NCBI RefSeq assembly: GCF_000231055.2
Contig: NZ_CM001466.1
Coordinates: 4,273,238-4,337,237, forward strand
Reading direction: 5' to 3'
From: Saccharomonospora azurea NA-128
GTDB taxonomy: Bacteria > Actinomycetota > Actinomycetes > Mycobacteriales > Pseudonocardiaceae
DNA: 64,000 bases
The position numbers and the translations under genes are program-made. Positions within the stretch are counted from its first letter, which is position 1. The number at the start of each line of letters is the position of its first letter. Below are positions 1 to 7,480 of the stretch, in pieces. The notes beneath the pieces are model-generated. The model had not been told where the DNA came from and made no database searches. It saw only the letters and a program-made list of their open reading frames with translations.

Positions 1-90
1 ACAGGTGCGGAAACTGTCCCAGCGCTCTCCGCTGGGTGTCAACGTCCAACCGGGGGAAGCCCGGAACGCGGTGTGCGGGATAGCGCCCGT

Positions 91-121
91 TAGGCTGCGC
101 ACAACGGGTCGAATTCGACCC
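91..121 (+). promoter_or_regulatory. Putative ndk promoter with perfect palindrome
   Basis: A TAGGCT hexamer (91-96), the -10 form that recurs before several genes in this window, is followed by a perfect 16-bp palindrome, GGGTCGAATTCGACCC (106-121), in what would be the 5' leader of ndk. The palindrome could be an operator or a small leader hairpin. Nothing in the sequence names its binding partner, so the regulatory role is inferred. Confidence 0.4.
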
Positions 122-155
122 TTCCCATACCTGATCACCAAAGGAGAACCGCACC

Positions 156-566
156 GTGAGTGAGCGCACGCTCGTCCTGGTCAAGCCCGACGGCGTCGAG
201 CGCGGTCTCGTCGGCGAGGTCATCGCTCGGATCGAGCGCAAGGGCCTGCGGCTGGCTGCCATGGACCTGCGCACCGCCGAGCGTTCGGTGGCCGAGGAGC
301 ACTACGCCGAGCACAAGGACAAGCCGTTCTACGGCGACCTCCTCGACTTCATCACGTCCGGTCCGCTCGTCGCGATCGCGGTCGAGGGTCCGCGCGCGAT
401 CGCCGCGTTCCGTCAGCTGGCCGGTGGCACCGACCCGGTCGAGAAGGCCACGCCGGGCACCATCCGTGGTGACTACGCCCTGGAGACGCAGTACAACCTG
501 GTGCACGGTTCGGACTCCCCGGAGTCGGCCGAGCGTGAGCTGAAGCTCTGGTTCCCCGACCTGTGA
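156..566 (+). CDS. ndk: Nucleoside diphosphate kinase
   Basis: Cytosolic NDP kinase (136 aa, the normal family length) that moves the gamma phosphate of ATP onto nucleoside diphosphates through a phospho-histidine. The N-terminus begins with the conserved T-L-V-L-V-K-P-D strand. The active-site segment N-L-V-H-G-S-D-S lies near the C-terminus with the catalytic His at about residue 117. The GTG start is set by an AAGGAG ribosome-binding site at 141-146. The gene stands alone and ends at a strong hairpin shared with the convergent lyase gene. Assignment is secure. Confidence 0.97.
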   Translation: MSERTLVLVKPDGVERGLVGEVIARIERKGLRLAAMDLRTAERSVAEEHYAEHKDKPFYGDLLDFITSGPLVAIAVEGPRAIAAFRQLAGGTDPVEKATPGTIRGDYALETQYNLVHGSDSPESAERELKLWFPDL

Positions 567-573
567 CGACCGT

Positions 574-611
574 GGCCGAGGTGACCGGGCGACGTCCCGG
601 TCACCTCGGCC
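574..611. terminator. Bidirectional hairpin between ndk and lyase gene
   Basis: A perfect 16-bp inverted repeat (574-589 with 596-611, 6-nt loop) sits 8 bp after the ndk stop and 7 bp after the stop of the convergent lyase gene. There is no clear T-tract on either side. It probably ends transcription from both directions. Confidence 0.8.
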
Positions 612-617
612 TGTCGT

Positions 618-1553
618 TCAGCCCGCCGTGACCGGACCCAGCCCGGCCTCGTCGAGCAGGGCCGCGATGGTGTGCGTCTCTTCGGCGTCGAGGGGCCCCA
701 GCGGCGGGTTGGTGGCGGGGTGGGCGAGGACGCCGCGCACCGCGAGCGCGGCTTTGAACGCTCCGAGTGCGCCGGCCGTGAACCCGATGCGGGAGCGGTC
801 GGCGACGGAGACGATGCGGAACAGTCTCGCGAGGCGGTCCTGCTCCCGCGCGGCCGTGCGGTGCTCACCGGCGCGCGCCGCCTGGTAGAGCCGGACGTAA
901 CCGTGCGGGTCCACGTTGCCGAGTCCCGGCACGATCCCCGCGGCTCCGACCTGCACGGCCGTGTCGGCGAACAGTTCCGAGCCGGTGAGGGCGGGAAGGT
1001 CGGTACGCCGGAGCACCTCGCGGAATGCGGCGAGGTCGCCGCTGGAGTCTTTGAGGGCCACCACGAGCTCCTCGGCGGCGAGCTCGGCGATGACGTCCGC
1101 GCTCAGACCCACGTGGACGGCGCTCGGGATGTCGTAGGCCACGACGGGTGCGTCCACGGCAGCGTGGACGTGCCGGAAGTGGTCGACGATCTCGGTGTCG
1201 TTCGGCTGCACGTAGAACGGGGCGGTGACGACCACCGCGTCGGCGCCCAGCGACGCCGCCTGTCGCGCGTGTTCGATCACTTTGCGCGTGCCCGTGTCGA
1301 TTGCTCCGACGAGCACGGGGACGGCTCCCCCCACCGCGCCCACGACCACCTCGACCGCCGCGCGGCGTTGTGCCGTGTCGAGCAGGGCGATCTCCCCGCT
1401 GGACCCGCCGACGAACACGCCGTGCACACCGGCGTCGAGCTGGAACGACACGAGCCGTTCGAGGGAGGCGCGGTCGACGTCCCCGTGCTCGTCGAGTGGG
1501 GTCACGAGCGGGGGGACGACGCCGTGGAGACGTCGGGCGGAGTCAGGAGCCAC
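618..1553 (-). CDS. DapA/NanA-family aldolase (putative sialate lyase)
   Basis: A 311-aa (beta/alpha)8-barrel protein of the dihydrodipicolinate synthase / N-acetylneuraminate lyase family, which forms a Schiff base with a keto-acid. Visible motifs are G-G-S-S-G-E (49-54), the catalytic Tyr in A-Y-D-I-P (Tyr140) and the Schiff-base Lys in A-L-K-D-S-S (Lys168). The start codon overlaps the end of the NanT-like permease gene by 11 bp, so the two are probably translationally coupled. The permease and the GntR regulator next door suggest N-acetylneuraminate or a related sugar acid as substrate. The K-D-S-S-G segment also occurs in other family members (for example sugar-acid dehydratases), so the exact reaction is open. 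Confidence 0.75.
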   Translation of the reverse strand: MAPDSARRLHGVVPPLVTPLDEHGDVDRASLERLVSFQLDAGVHGVFVGGSSGEIALLDTAQRRAAVEVVVGAVGGAVPVLVGAIDTGTRKVIEHARQAASLGADAVVVTAPFYVQPNDTEIVDHFRHVHAAVDAPVVAYDIPSAVHVGLSADVIAELAAEELVVALKDSSGDLAAFREVLRRTDLPALTGSELFADTAVQVGAAGIVPGLGNVDPHGYVRLYQAARAGEHRTAAREQDRLARLFRIVSVADRSRIGFTAGALGAFKAALAVRGVLAHPATNPPLGPLDAEETHTIAALLDEAGLGPVTAG

Positions 1554-2988
1554 TGCTTGTCTTCCTTTCCGGTGTGGACAGTGCGGGAGCGTCGTTCGGC
1601 ACCCGCAGCGCGCGGCCGATCCGTGCGGGGATGTCCAGGCCGATGATGAGGGCCACGACGACGGTGAGCGACACGGCGAGCGTGGTCAGTGCCGAGCCGA
1701 GGCTGCCGAAGTCCTCGGCGATCGCCGCGCCCGCCAGCGGTGCGACGGCGCCGCCGAGCGCGCCGACGTTGTAGGAGAACCCGAGTCCCGCGGCACGCAA
1801 CCGGGTGGGGAAGTGGTCGCCGATGAACTTCGGGAGCAGGCCGGAGATGCCCTGGCTCGTGGCTTGCATCGCGAAGAGCAGCACCCACAGCAGCACCACG
1901 TTGTCCGCGGGCAGGGCGAACGCGGGGAACACGAACGCGAGCGACACGAACAGTCCGAGCACGTAGGCGCGGCGGGTGCCGAGCTTGTCGCCCACCATGC
2001 CCGCGAGGCACGACCCGGCCGCGTAGCCGAGCCCGGCCCAGGTCAGGGCGGTGGACACCTGTCCAGGGTCGTAGCCGAGCTCGGTCTTGAGGTACGTCGG
2101 CAGCAGCGACTGGATCGGCCACGAGTAGAGGAACGCGCAGAAGACCGTCACCATGATGGCGATCATGACCGGCCACAGACGGCCCGCGAGCTGCACCGCG
2201 AACGCCACGAAACACAGCACGCTGAGCCCGACGAGGTACGGGGTGGCCGCGCCGCCGAGCCGGCTGAAGATCAGCACCAGGGCCGCGGACAGCACCAGTG
2301 CCAGCGCGGTGTTGGGGATGCGGCGCTTCGCCGCGAACAGCACCGAGGACGTCGTCGTCCCGGCACGCCTGCCGACCTGCTCCTCCCATTCCGCTGCCTC
2401 GGGCAGGGACCGGCGCAGGTACAGCGTGAGGGCGATCGGCACGATGCCCGCGTAGAACAGCCAGCGCCAACCGCCGACGGGCACGATGAGCTCGTAGGCG
2501 AGCGCGGCGAGGACGGTGCCGATCGGGTAGGCGGAGAGCAGGAATCCGGTGGCGCGGTTGCGCATGGACGTCGGCCAGGACTCCATGACGTAGGTGGCGC
2601 TGGCTCCGTACTCGCCGGCCATGCCGATGCCGACGATCGCGCGGAACAGGAACAGCGACCAGTAGTCCCAGGCGAAGCCGCACAGGGCGCTGCCGACCGA
2701 GAAGGCGATGATGGCCAGGATCATGGCGGGCTTGCGGCCGTACCGGTCGCCGATCGCTCCGAGCGCGAGGCCGCCGAGCCAGCGCGACACGAACGCGGCG
2801 GAGACGAGTGTCGCCGCCTTCGTCAGCGAGAGCTCGAAGTCGGTGGCGATCTCGGTGAGCACCAGGGTGATGAGGATGAAGTCGAACCCGTCGAGCAGGT
2901 AGCCCAGCCAGGCGGCGAGGAACGCTTTGCGTTGGGGTCCGCTGAGTTGCCGGAACGAGCTGGGGGTGTCGGGTGGCGTCGTTGCCAT
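1543..2988 (-). CDS. nanT: MFS sialic acid permease, NanT-like
   Basis: A 481-aa major facilitator permease of the sialate:H+ symporter type. Segments that match what I know of E. coli NanT are A-A-W-L-G-Y-L-L-D-G-F-D-F near the N-terminus, M-A-G-E-Y-G-(A/S)-S-A-T-Y-V, Y-S-W-P-I-Q-S-L-L-P-T-Y-L-K-T and Y-N-V-G-A-L-G-G-A. The two central inserted helices between the 6-TM halves, which set NanT apart from most 12-TM transporters, are also present. The ATG at 2988 is preferred over an upstream ATG because GGAGG lies 8 nt before it. It is the first gene of a two-gene operon with the lyase and has a palindromic operator just upstream. Substrate specificity is inferred from similarity. Confidence 0.8.
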   Translation of the reverse strand: MATTPPDTPSSFRQLSGPQRKAFLAAWLGYLLDGFDFILITLVLTEIATDFELSLTKAATLVSAAFVSRWLGGLALGAIGDRYGRKPAMILAIIAFSVGSALCGFAWDYWSLFLFRAIVGIGMAGEYGASATYVMESWPTSMRNRATGFLLSAYPIGTVLAALAYELIVPVGGWRWLFYAGIVPIALTLYLRRSLPEAAEWEEQVGRRAGTTTSSVLFAAKRRIPNTALALVLSAALVLIFSRLGGAATPYLVGLSVLCFVAFAVQLAGRLWPVMIAIMVTVFCAFLYSWPIQSLLPTYLKTELGYDPGQVSTALTWAGLGYAAGSCLAGMVGDKLGTRRAYVLGLFVSLAFVFPAFALPADNVVLLWVLLFAMQATSQGISGLLPKFIGDHFPTRLRAAGLGFSYNVGALGGAVAPLAGAAIAEDFGSLGSALTTLAVSLTVVVALIIGLDIPARIGRALRVPNDAPALSTPERKTSSGS

Positions 2989-3013
2989 GACCTGAACCTC
3001 CGGAGAAGCGAGG

Positions 3014-3031
3014 ACATAGGATGTCCTATGT
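3014..3031. promoter_or_regulatory. Palindromic operator for the GntR regulator
   Basis: ACATAGGATGTCCTATGT is an 18-bp palindrome (arms ACATAGGA and TCCTATGT around TG) 26 bp upstream of the nanT ATG, between nanT and its divergent GntR gene. A second, overlapping inverted repeat AGGACAT-N3-ATGTCCT covers 3011-3027. Position and symmetry fit an operator for the dimeric FadR-type repressor encoded next to it. Binding is inferred. Confidence 0.75.
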
Positions 3032-3141
3032 TGGCGGGTACGGTAGCCGCGGAGGAACGGTGACGGCAAGACCTGAAGCACGTGTGCCGGTTGTCGTGAC
3101 GATGCGAGCGGTCCATGCGTGAACCTCTAGACTCGCGGGCT

Positions 3142-3870
3142 GTGACGACCTCGACGGCGGGTGGGCGCAGGCAGGGCGCGCGCGCCAACCAGAAGGCGCT
3201 CCAGGACGCGATCAAGCACCTGATCGTCGAGCGCGGACTCGCTCCGGGGGAGCCCCTGCCCACCGAGGTCGAGCTGATGAAGGAGCTCGACGTCAGCAGG
3301 CACCCGCTGCGGGAGGCGATGAAGGCGCTGGAGGCGGTCGGCATCGTCGACATCCGCCACGGCTACGGCACGTACGTCGGGTCGGTCCCGCTGACCGGCC
3401 TGGAGACGGGGCTGGCGTTTCGCGGTGCGCTGTCGCTGCGCGGCGACTACTCCGACATCCGCGACCTGCTGGAGGTCCGCGAGATCCTGGAGAGCGGGCT
3501 CGTGACCCGCCTGCTCGACGCCGACGACCGCCTCGACTTCGACTCGCTCACCGCCAGCGTCGAGGCCATGGAGCGGGAGGCGGAGCAGGGCCGGTACGCC
3601 CCGGAGGCGGACTGGCGGTTCCACGAGACCCTGTACCGGCCGCTGGGCAACGATCTCGTCCTCGACCTGCTGCGCGTGTTCTGGCGGGTGTTCAACACGC
3701 TCGACGCCGAGTTGCCGCGGGCGGACGACACCCCGCACCTGACGGCTCGCCGGCATCGAGCGATCCTGGAGGCCCTGCGTGCGGGGGACGAGGCCGCTCT
3801 CCGCGCCGCCGTCGACGAACACTTCCAGGGAATCCGGGCGCGGGTTCCCGATCGGGACCGCTCCGCCTGA
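3142..3870 (+). CDS. GntR-family regulator with FCD domain
   Basis: A FadR-subfamily regulator (242 aa from this start). An N-terminal winged helix (residues about 15-80) contains the typical L-P-T-E-V-E-L and S-R-H-P-L-R-E-A-M-K-A-L-E recognition region and H-G-Y-G-T-Y-V wing. An all-helical FCD ligand-binding domain follows, with metal-ligand candidates D-W-R-F-H and a later A-R-R-H-R-A-I. The GTG at 3142 is chosen because TAGACT (3128-3133) lies 8 nt before it, typical of a leaderless start here. An ATG at 3115 would add 9 residues. It is divergent from nanT with a shared palindrome, so it probably represses the sialate-type operon (NanR-like role). Confidence 0.85.
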   Translation: MTTSTAGGRRQGARANQKALQDAIKHLIVERGLAPGEPLPTEVELMKELDVSRHPLREAMKALEAVGIVDIRHGYGTYVGSVPLTGLETGLAFRGALSLRGDYSDIRDLLEVREILESGLVTRLLDADDRLDFDSLTASVEAMEREAEQGRYAPEADWRFHETLYRPLGNDLVLDLLRVFWRVFNTLDAELPRADDTPHLTARRHRAILEALRAGDEAALRAAVDEHFQGIRARVPDRDRSA

Positions 3871-3918
3871 GGAATTTGCGTTGACTTTCTGTCGGAGGTC
3901 TCTGGCAGGGTTGCCGAC

Positions 3919-4920
3919 GTGTCCGAAAAGAGCACAGCGAGTACGGGGAGCACATCCGGCGCCGCCGGCACGGTCGGCGCTCCTGACGAGGACGAGGGGG
4001 CGCCCCTCGTTCAGGCGAAGAATCTGGTGAAACGCTTCGGCGACTTCGAGGCGGTCCGCGGTATCGACCTCGACGTGCGCACGGGTGAGGCGTTCGGCTT
4101 CCTGGGGCCCAACGGGGCGGGCAAGTCGTCCACGATGCGCATGATCGCCTCGACGTCCCCGCGTTCGGAGGGGCACCTGTCGGTCCTCGGGATGGACCCC
4201 GACCGCGAGGGCCCCCGCATCCGCGCGAGGCTGGGCGTGGTGCCGCAGCAGGACAACCTGGATCTCGAACTGACGGTGCGGCAGAACCTCCAGGTGTACG
4301 GCCGCTACTTCGGGCTCTCCCGGGCGACGGCCCGGGCGAAGGCCGAGGAGCTGCTCGACTTCGCCCAGCTCACCGACCGCGCCGACGCCGAGGTGGAATC
4401 GTTGTCCGGCGGGATGAAACGCAGGCTCACCATCGCGCGGTCGCTCGTCAACGATCCCGACGTGCTGTTGCTCGACGAGCCGACCACCGGGCTCGATCCG
4501 CAGGCCCGGCACCTGTTGTGGGACAAGCTGTTCCGCCTGAAGTCGCAGGGCGTGACCCTGCTTATCACCACCCACTACATGGACGAGGCCGAGCAGTTGT
4601 GCGATCGCCTCGTCGTCATGGACGGCGGGCGGATCGTCGCGGAAGGGTCCCCGGCGGAGCTCATCGACCGCTACTCGACGCGGGAGGTGCTGGAGCTGCG
4701 GTTGCCACCCGGAGAGCAGGACGCGGCCGTGGCCGCGGTGTCGGATTTCGCCCGGCGCACCGAGGTCCTGCCCGACCGCGTCCTCGTCTACGTCGATTCG
4801 GGGGAGTCGGCGCTGGAGAGCGTGCACGCCCGGGGCGTGCGCCCGGTGTCGAGCCTCGTGCGCCGCAGCACGCTCGAGGACGTGTTCCTGCGGCTCACCG
4901 GCAGGAGTCTGATCGAATGA
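3919..4920 (+). CDS. ABC exporter ATP-binding protein, DrrA-like
   Basis: The ATPase subunit of an ABC-2 type exporter (333 aa). Motifs in order are Walker A G-P-N-G-A-G-K-S-S, Q-loop (V-V-P-Q-Q-D-N), signature L-S-G-G-M-K-R-R-L, Walker B L-L-L-D-E-P-T-T-G-L-D-P and the H-loop in T-T-H-Y-M-D-E-A-E. A roughly 30-residue low-complexity N-terminus precedes the domain. It uses a GTG start with a possible TTGACT -35 at 3881-3886 and no clear ribosome-binding site. Its stop overlaps the start of the first permease (ATGA), forming a three-gene operon. The cargo cannot be read from the sequence; DrrA-type pumps often move drugs or lipids. Confidence 0.92.
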   Translation: MSEKSTASTGSTSGAAGTVGAPDEDEGAPLVQAKNLVKRFGDFEAVRGIDLDVRTGEAFGFLGPNGAGKSSTMRMIASTSPRSEGHLSVLGMDPDREGPRIRARLGVVPQQDNLDLELTVRQNLQVYGRYFGLSRATARAKAEELLDFAQLTDRADAEVESLSGGMKRRLTIARSLVNDPDVLLLDEPTTGLDPQARHLLWDKLFRLKSQGVTLLITTHYMDEAEQLCDRLVVMDGGRIVAEGSPAELIDRYSTREVLELRLPPGEQDAAVAAVSDFARRTEVLPDRVLVYVDSGESALESVHARGVRPVSSLVRRSTLEDVFLRLTGRSLIE

Positions 4921-5744
4921 CCACGACGGACAGCGCTTTTCGTTCCACCCGGTCCGAGGTGCGCGTCGTGGGCGCGTGGCGGGGCGCCTGGCTGCGGGTC
5001 GAGGGGCTCTGGACGTGGTACCGGCGGTACTGGACGTCCAATCTGTACTCCTCGGGGTTGCAGCCACTGCTGTTCCTGCTCGCGATGGGCGTGGGCTTCG
5101 GCTCGCAGGTCGAGCCCGGCGCGCTCACCGGTGGAGTCTCGTATCTCCAGTACGTCGCGCCCGCGTTGCTGGTGGCCGGGTCCGTGCAGTTCGCGGTCGG
5201 TGAGTCGACCTGGCCCGTGCTGTCCGGGTTCAAGTGGGAGAAGGACTACCTGGCGATCACCGCGACGCCCGTCACGCCGGGGCAAGTCCTGGGTGGACAC
5301 TTTCTCTGGGTGGGGCTTCGCATCACGCTCGCCGCGGTGGTGTACGTGGTGGTAGCGGCGTTCTTCGGCGCCTGGACCGGGCCGGGCGTGGTGGGCGCGG
5401 CCGTGGTGGGTGTCGCGACCGGCCTGGCCTGCGCGGCTCCGGTGACCGCGTTCGCCGCCACGATCCACCACGAGACGGACCGGCTGACGGGTCTGTTCCG
5501 GTTCGTGCTCATGCCCATGGTGCTGTTCGCCGGGACGTTCTTCCCCGTGTCGGAGATCCCGCTCGCGTTGCGCTGGCTCGCCTGGATCTCTCCGCTGTGG
5601 CACGGCAACGAGCTCGCCCGCGGCGTCACGCTCGGCGGGCTCGACCTGCTCCCCGCGCTGGGGCACGCGGCGGTGCTCGCCACGGTGTTCGCGGCCGGAG
5701 GCCTGGCGGCCCGGCACTTCTTCTACCGCAGGTTGGTGGTGTAG
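4917..5744 (+). CDS. ABC-2 type exporter permease, first subunit
   Basis: A 275-aa membrane protein with about six transmembrane segments and the ABC-2 permease layout: an amphipathic N-terminal stretch (W-T-W-Y-R-R-Y-W), then paired helices and the conserved late F-A-G-T-F-F-P-V-S-E-I-P motif. The ATG overlaps the ATPase stop by four bases. It is followed after 3 bp by a second, related permease, so the exporter probably uses a heterodimeric membrane domain with the DrrA-like ATPase. Confidence 0.9.
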   Translation: MTTTDSAFRSTRSEVRVVGAWRGAWLRVEGLWTWYRRYWTSNLYSSGLQPLLFLLAMGVGFGSQVEPGALTGGVSYLQYVAPALLVAGSVQFAVGESTWPVLSGFKWEKDYLAITATPVTPGQVLGGHFLWVGLRITLAAVVYVVVAAFFGAWTGPGVVGAAVVGVATGLACAAPVTAFAATIHHETDRLTGLFRFVLMPMVLFAGTFFPVSEIPLALRWLAWISPLWHGNELARGVTLGGLDLLPALGHAAVLATVFAAGGLAARHFFYRRLVV

Positions 5745-5747
5745 GCG

Positions 5748-6596
5748 ATGGTCGTCACCGGCAGTGCGACACCCGCGTCCCGGCCCGGCGTGCGCAGGAC
5801 CGGGCTCCTGTTGCGCATCCTCCCGCCGTCGCTCTACGTCGGTCGGGCGAGCGCCCTCATCGAACGCTCGGCGATGGTGTACTCGCGGGCGTGGCTCGTG
5901 TTCGTCTCGGGCGTCTTCGAGCCGCTGTTCTACCTGCTCGCGTTCCAGGTCGGGTTCGGCAGGCTCGTGCCCGAGGTCACCGGTCCGGGCGGCCAGGTGA
6001 TGGACTACGTGGCGTTCGTCGCCCCGGCCCTGCTGGCGGCTTCGGCGATGAACGGCGCGGTGTTCGACGCGACGTTCGGGGTGTTCTTCAAGTTCCGCTA
6101 CGACAAGACCTACGAGGCCGTGCTCAGCACGCCGATGGGGCCGTTCGACATCGCTCTCGGCGAGATCGGCTGGGCGGTGTTGCGGGGCGCCCTCTACGCG
6201 GTCTCGTTCTTCGGCGTCATGACCGTGATAGGGCTGGTCACCACACCGTGGGCGGTGCTGGTGATCCCCGTGGCGGTGCTCGTGTCGTTCGCGTTCGCCG
6301 CGATCGGGATGGTGTGCGCGACTCTGCTGCGCACGACCTCGCAGTTCGACTACATCCAGCTCGCGGTCATGCCGCTGTTCCTCTTCTCGACGACGTTCTT
6401 CCCGCTGTCGGTCTACCCCGAACCGCTGCAGGTGCTCGTGCAGTGTCTGCCGCTTTACCACGGCGTCGAGCTGTCCCGCGGGTTCGCCGCCGGGGTGCTC
6501 GACTGGTCGATGGTGGGACACGCGGGGTACCTGCTGGCGCTGGCCACGGTGGGGGTGTACGGCGTGTCGCGCCGGCTGCACACGTTGTTGCGTTGA
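5748..6596 (+). CDS. ABC-2 type exporter permease, second subunit
   Basis: A 282-aa permease related to its upstream neighbour, again with about six membrane helices and the late T-T-F-F-P-L-S-V-Y-P motif of ABC-2 permeases. The start lies 3 bp after the first permease stop. It is the last gene of the exporter operon and presumably pairs with the first permease in the cytoplasmic membrane. Substrate unknown. Confidence 0.9.
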   Translation: MVVTGSATPASRPGVRRTGLLLRILPPSLYVGRASALIERSAMVYSRAWLVFVSGVFEPLFYLLAFQVGFGRLVPEVTGPGGQVMDYVAFVAPALLAASAMNGAVFDATFGVFFKFRYDKTYEAVLSTPMGPFDIALGEIGWAVLRGALYAVSFFGVMTVIGLVTTPWAVLVIPVAVLVSFAFAAIGMVCATLLRTTSQFDYIQLAVMPLFLFSTTFFPLSVYPEPLQVLVQCLPLYHGVELSRGFAAGVLDWSMVGHAGYLLALATVGVYGVSRRLHTLLR

Positions 6597-6630
6597 CGGC
6601 CCGGGCTGGGCACCGGCGTATGCTCCGCCG

Positions 6631-6891
6631 ATGTCCAGCTCGGTGATCGTTTCTGTCGTCCTCGGCCTCGTGGTCGTGGGCTCGATCGTGCTCGTCGTGA
6701 AGCTCGACTCCTGGCGCCCGTCGAAGGCGTTTCGCCGACGGCACCCACGGCTGTACCCACCCGGTGGCTGCCCGCAGTGCGGAAGTCGTCGGTGGACGAC
6801 CGTGGTCTCCGACAACCGGCTGAACGGTCTCCGAGAGTGCCGGGCATGCCGGCTGGTGTGGGACCCCGACCGGGCCGACACGGACGCCTGA
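6631..6891 (+). CDS. Small membrane-anchored zinc-ribbon protein
   Basis: An 86-aa protein of unknown function. One N-terminal transmembrane helix (about residues 3-24) is followed by a basic linker and a four-cysteine zinc ribbon, C-P-Q-C ... C-R-A-C, in the last 40 residues. TATGCT (6619-6624) lies 6 nt before the ATG, indicating a leaderless transcript. No family name is assigned. The ribbon could bind metal, nucleic acid or a protein partner at the inner membrane face. Confidence 0.75.
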   Translation: MSSSVIVSVVLGLVVVGSIVLVVKLDSWRPSKAFRRRHPRLYPPGGCPQCGSRRWTTVVSDNRLNGLRECRACRLVWDPDRADTDA

Positions 6892-7024
6892 CCTCACGCC
6901 GGAGGCGATTGAGCGCCCCGGCCGACGGGAAGCCCCCCGCCGAATGCAGCCGTGAGTGGGAACGGAGCACGACGTGGGTAGGAAACGGGGTTTTCGCGCA
7001 TGCGGGTCGAGCAGGACCCGCACC

Positions 7025-7450
7025 GTGTGGTGGCCGAGGTGGTCGCATCTGCCTGCCCGGATCACCACCGGGGCGTTCATCTTCAACTCGGGTTACTCGA
7101 AGCGGGGCGCGGACGAGGAGACGGCGGGACAGCTGCACGGCTTCGCCGCCGGGACCTACCCGCAGCTCAAGAAGCTGCCGCCGAGCAAGTTCGTACGTCT
7201 GCTGTCGACGGGGGAGATGGCGCTGGGCGCGGCCCTCATGGTGCCGGTGGTGCCGTCGGTCCTGGCCGGGGCGAGCCTCGCCGTGTTCTCGGCGGGCCTC
7301 GTGGGCCTGTACCTGAAGACCCCCGGCATGCGGATGGAGAACAGCCTGCGGCCCACTCAGGAAGGCCTGTCGCTGGCCAAGGACGTGTGGATGCTCGGCA
7401 TCGGGGCGTCCCTGGTGCTCGACGACCTCGTGGAGCGCCGTCGCGGGTGA
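7025..7450 (+). CDS. DoxX-like small integral membrane protein
   Basis: About 141 aa with an early R-I-T-T-G-A-F-I-F-N-S-G segment and three to four hydrophobic helices, resembling the DoxX-like family. Its function is unknown; some members act in thiol or sulfur redox stress. I choose GTG 7025 because AGGA lies 8 nt upstream and the reading frame before it looks non-membrane and promoter-like. An ATG at 6956 in the same frame would add 23 residues. The start is uncertain; the gene itself is likely. Confidence 0.65.
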   Translation: MWWPRWSHLPARITTGAFIFNSGYSKRGADEETAGQLHGFAAGTYPQLKKLPPSKFVRLLSTGEMALGAALMVPVVPSVLAGASLAVFSAGLVGLYLKTPGMRMENSLRPTQEGLSLAKDVWMLGIGASLVLDDLVERRRG

Positions 7451-7480
7451 GCCGAGCTCCGTCCTGGGGCGCCCGGCGCC

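Noticed and set aside
1-93. C-terminal end of an upstream gene reading into the window and stopping at 91-93.
   Set aside because: The 30 residues have no recognisable family feature, and the stop overlaps a TAGGCT promoter element; too little to call.
618-1553. 4-hydroxy-tetrahydrodipicolinate synthase (lysine pathway dapA).
   Set aside because: The fold is the same, but the operon with a NanT-like permease and GntR regulator points to catabolism; lysine genes are not nearby.
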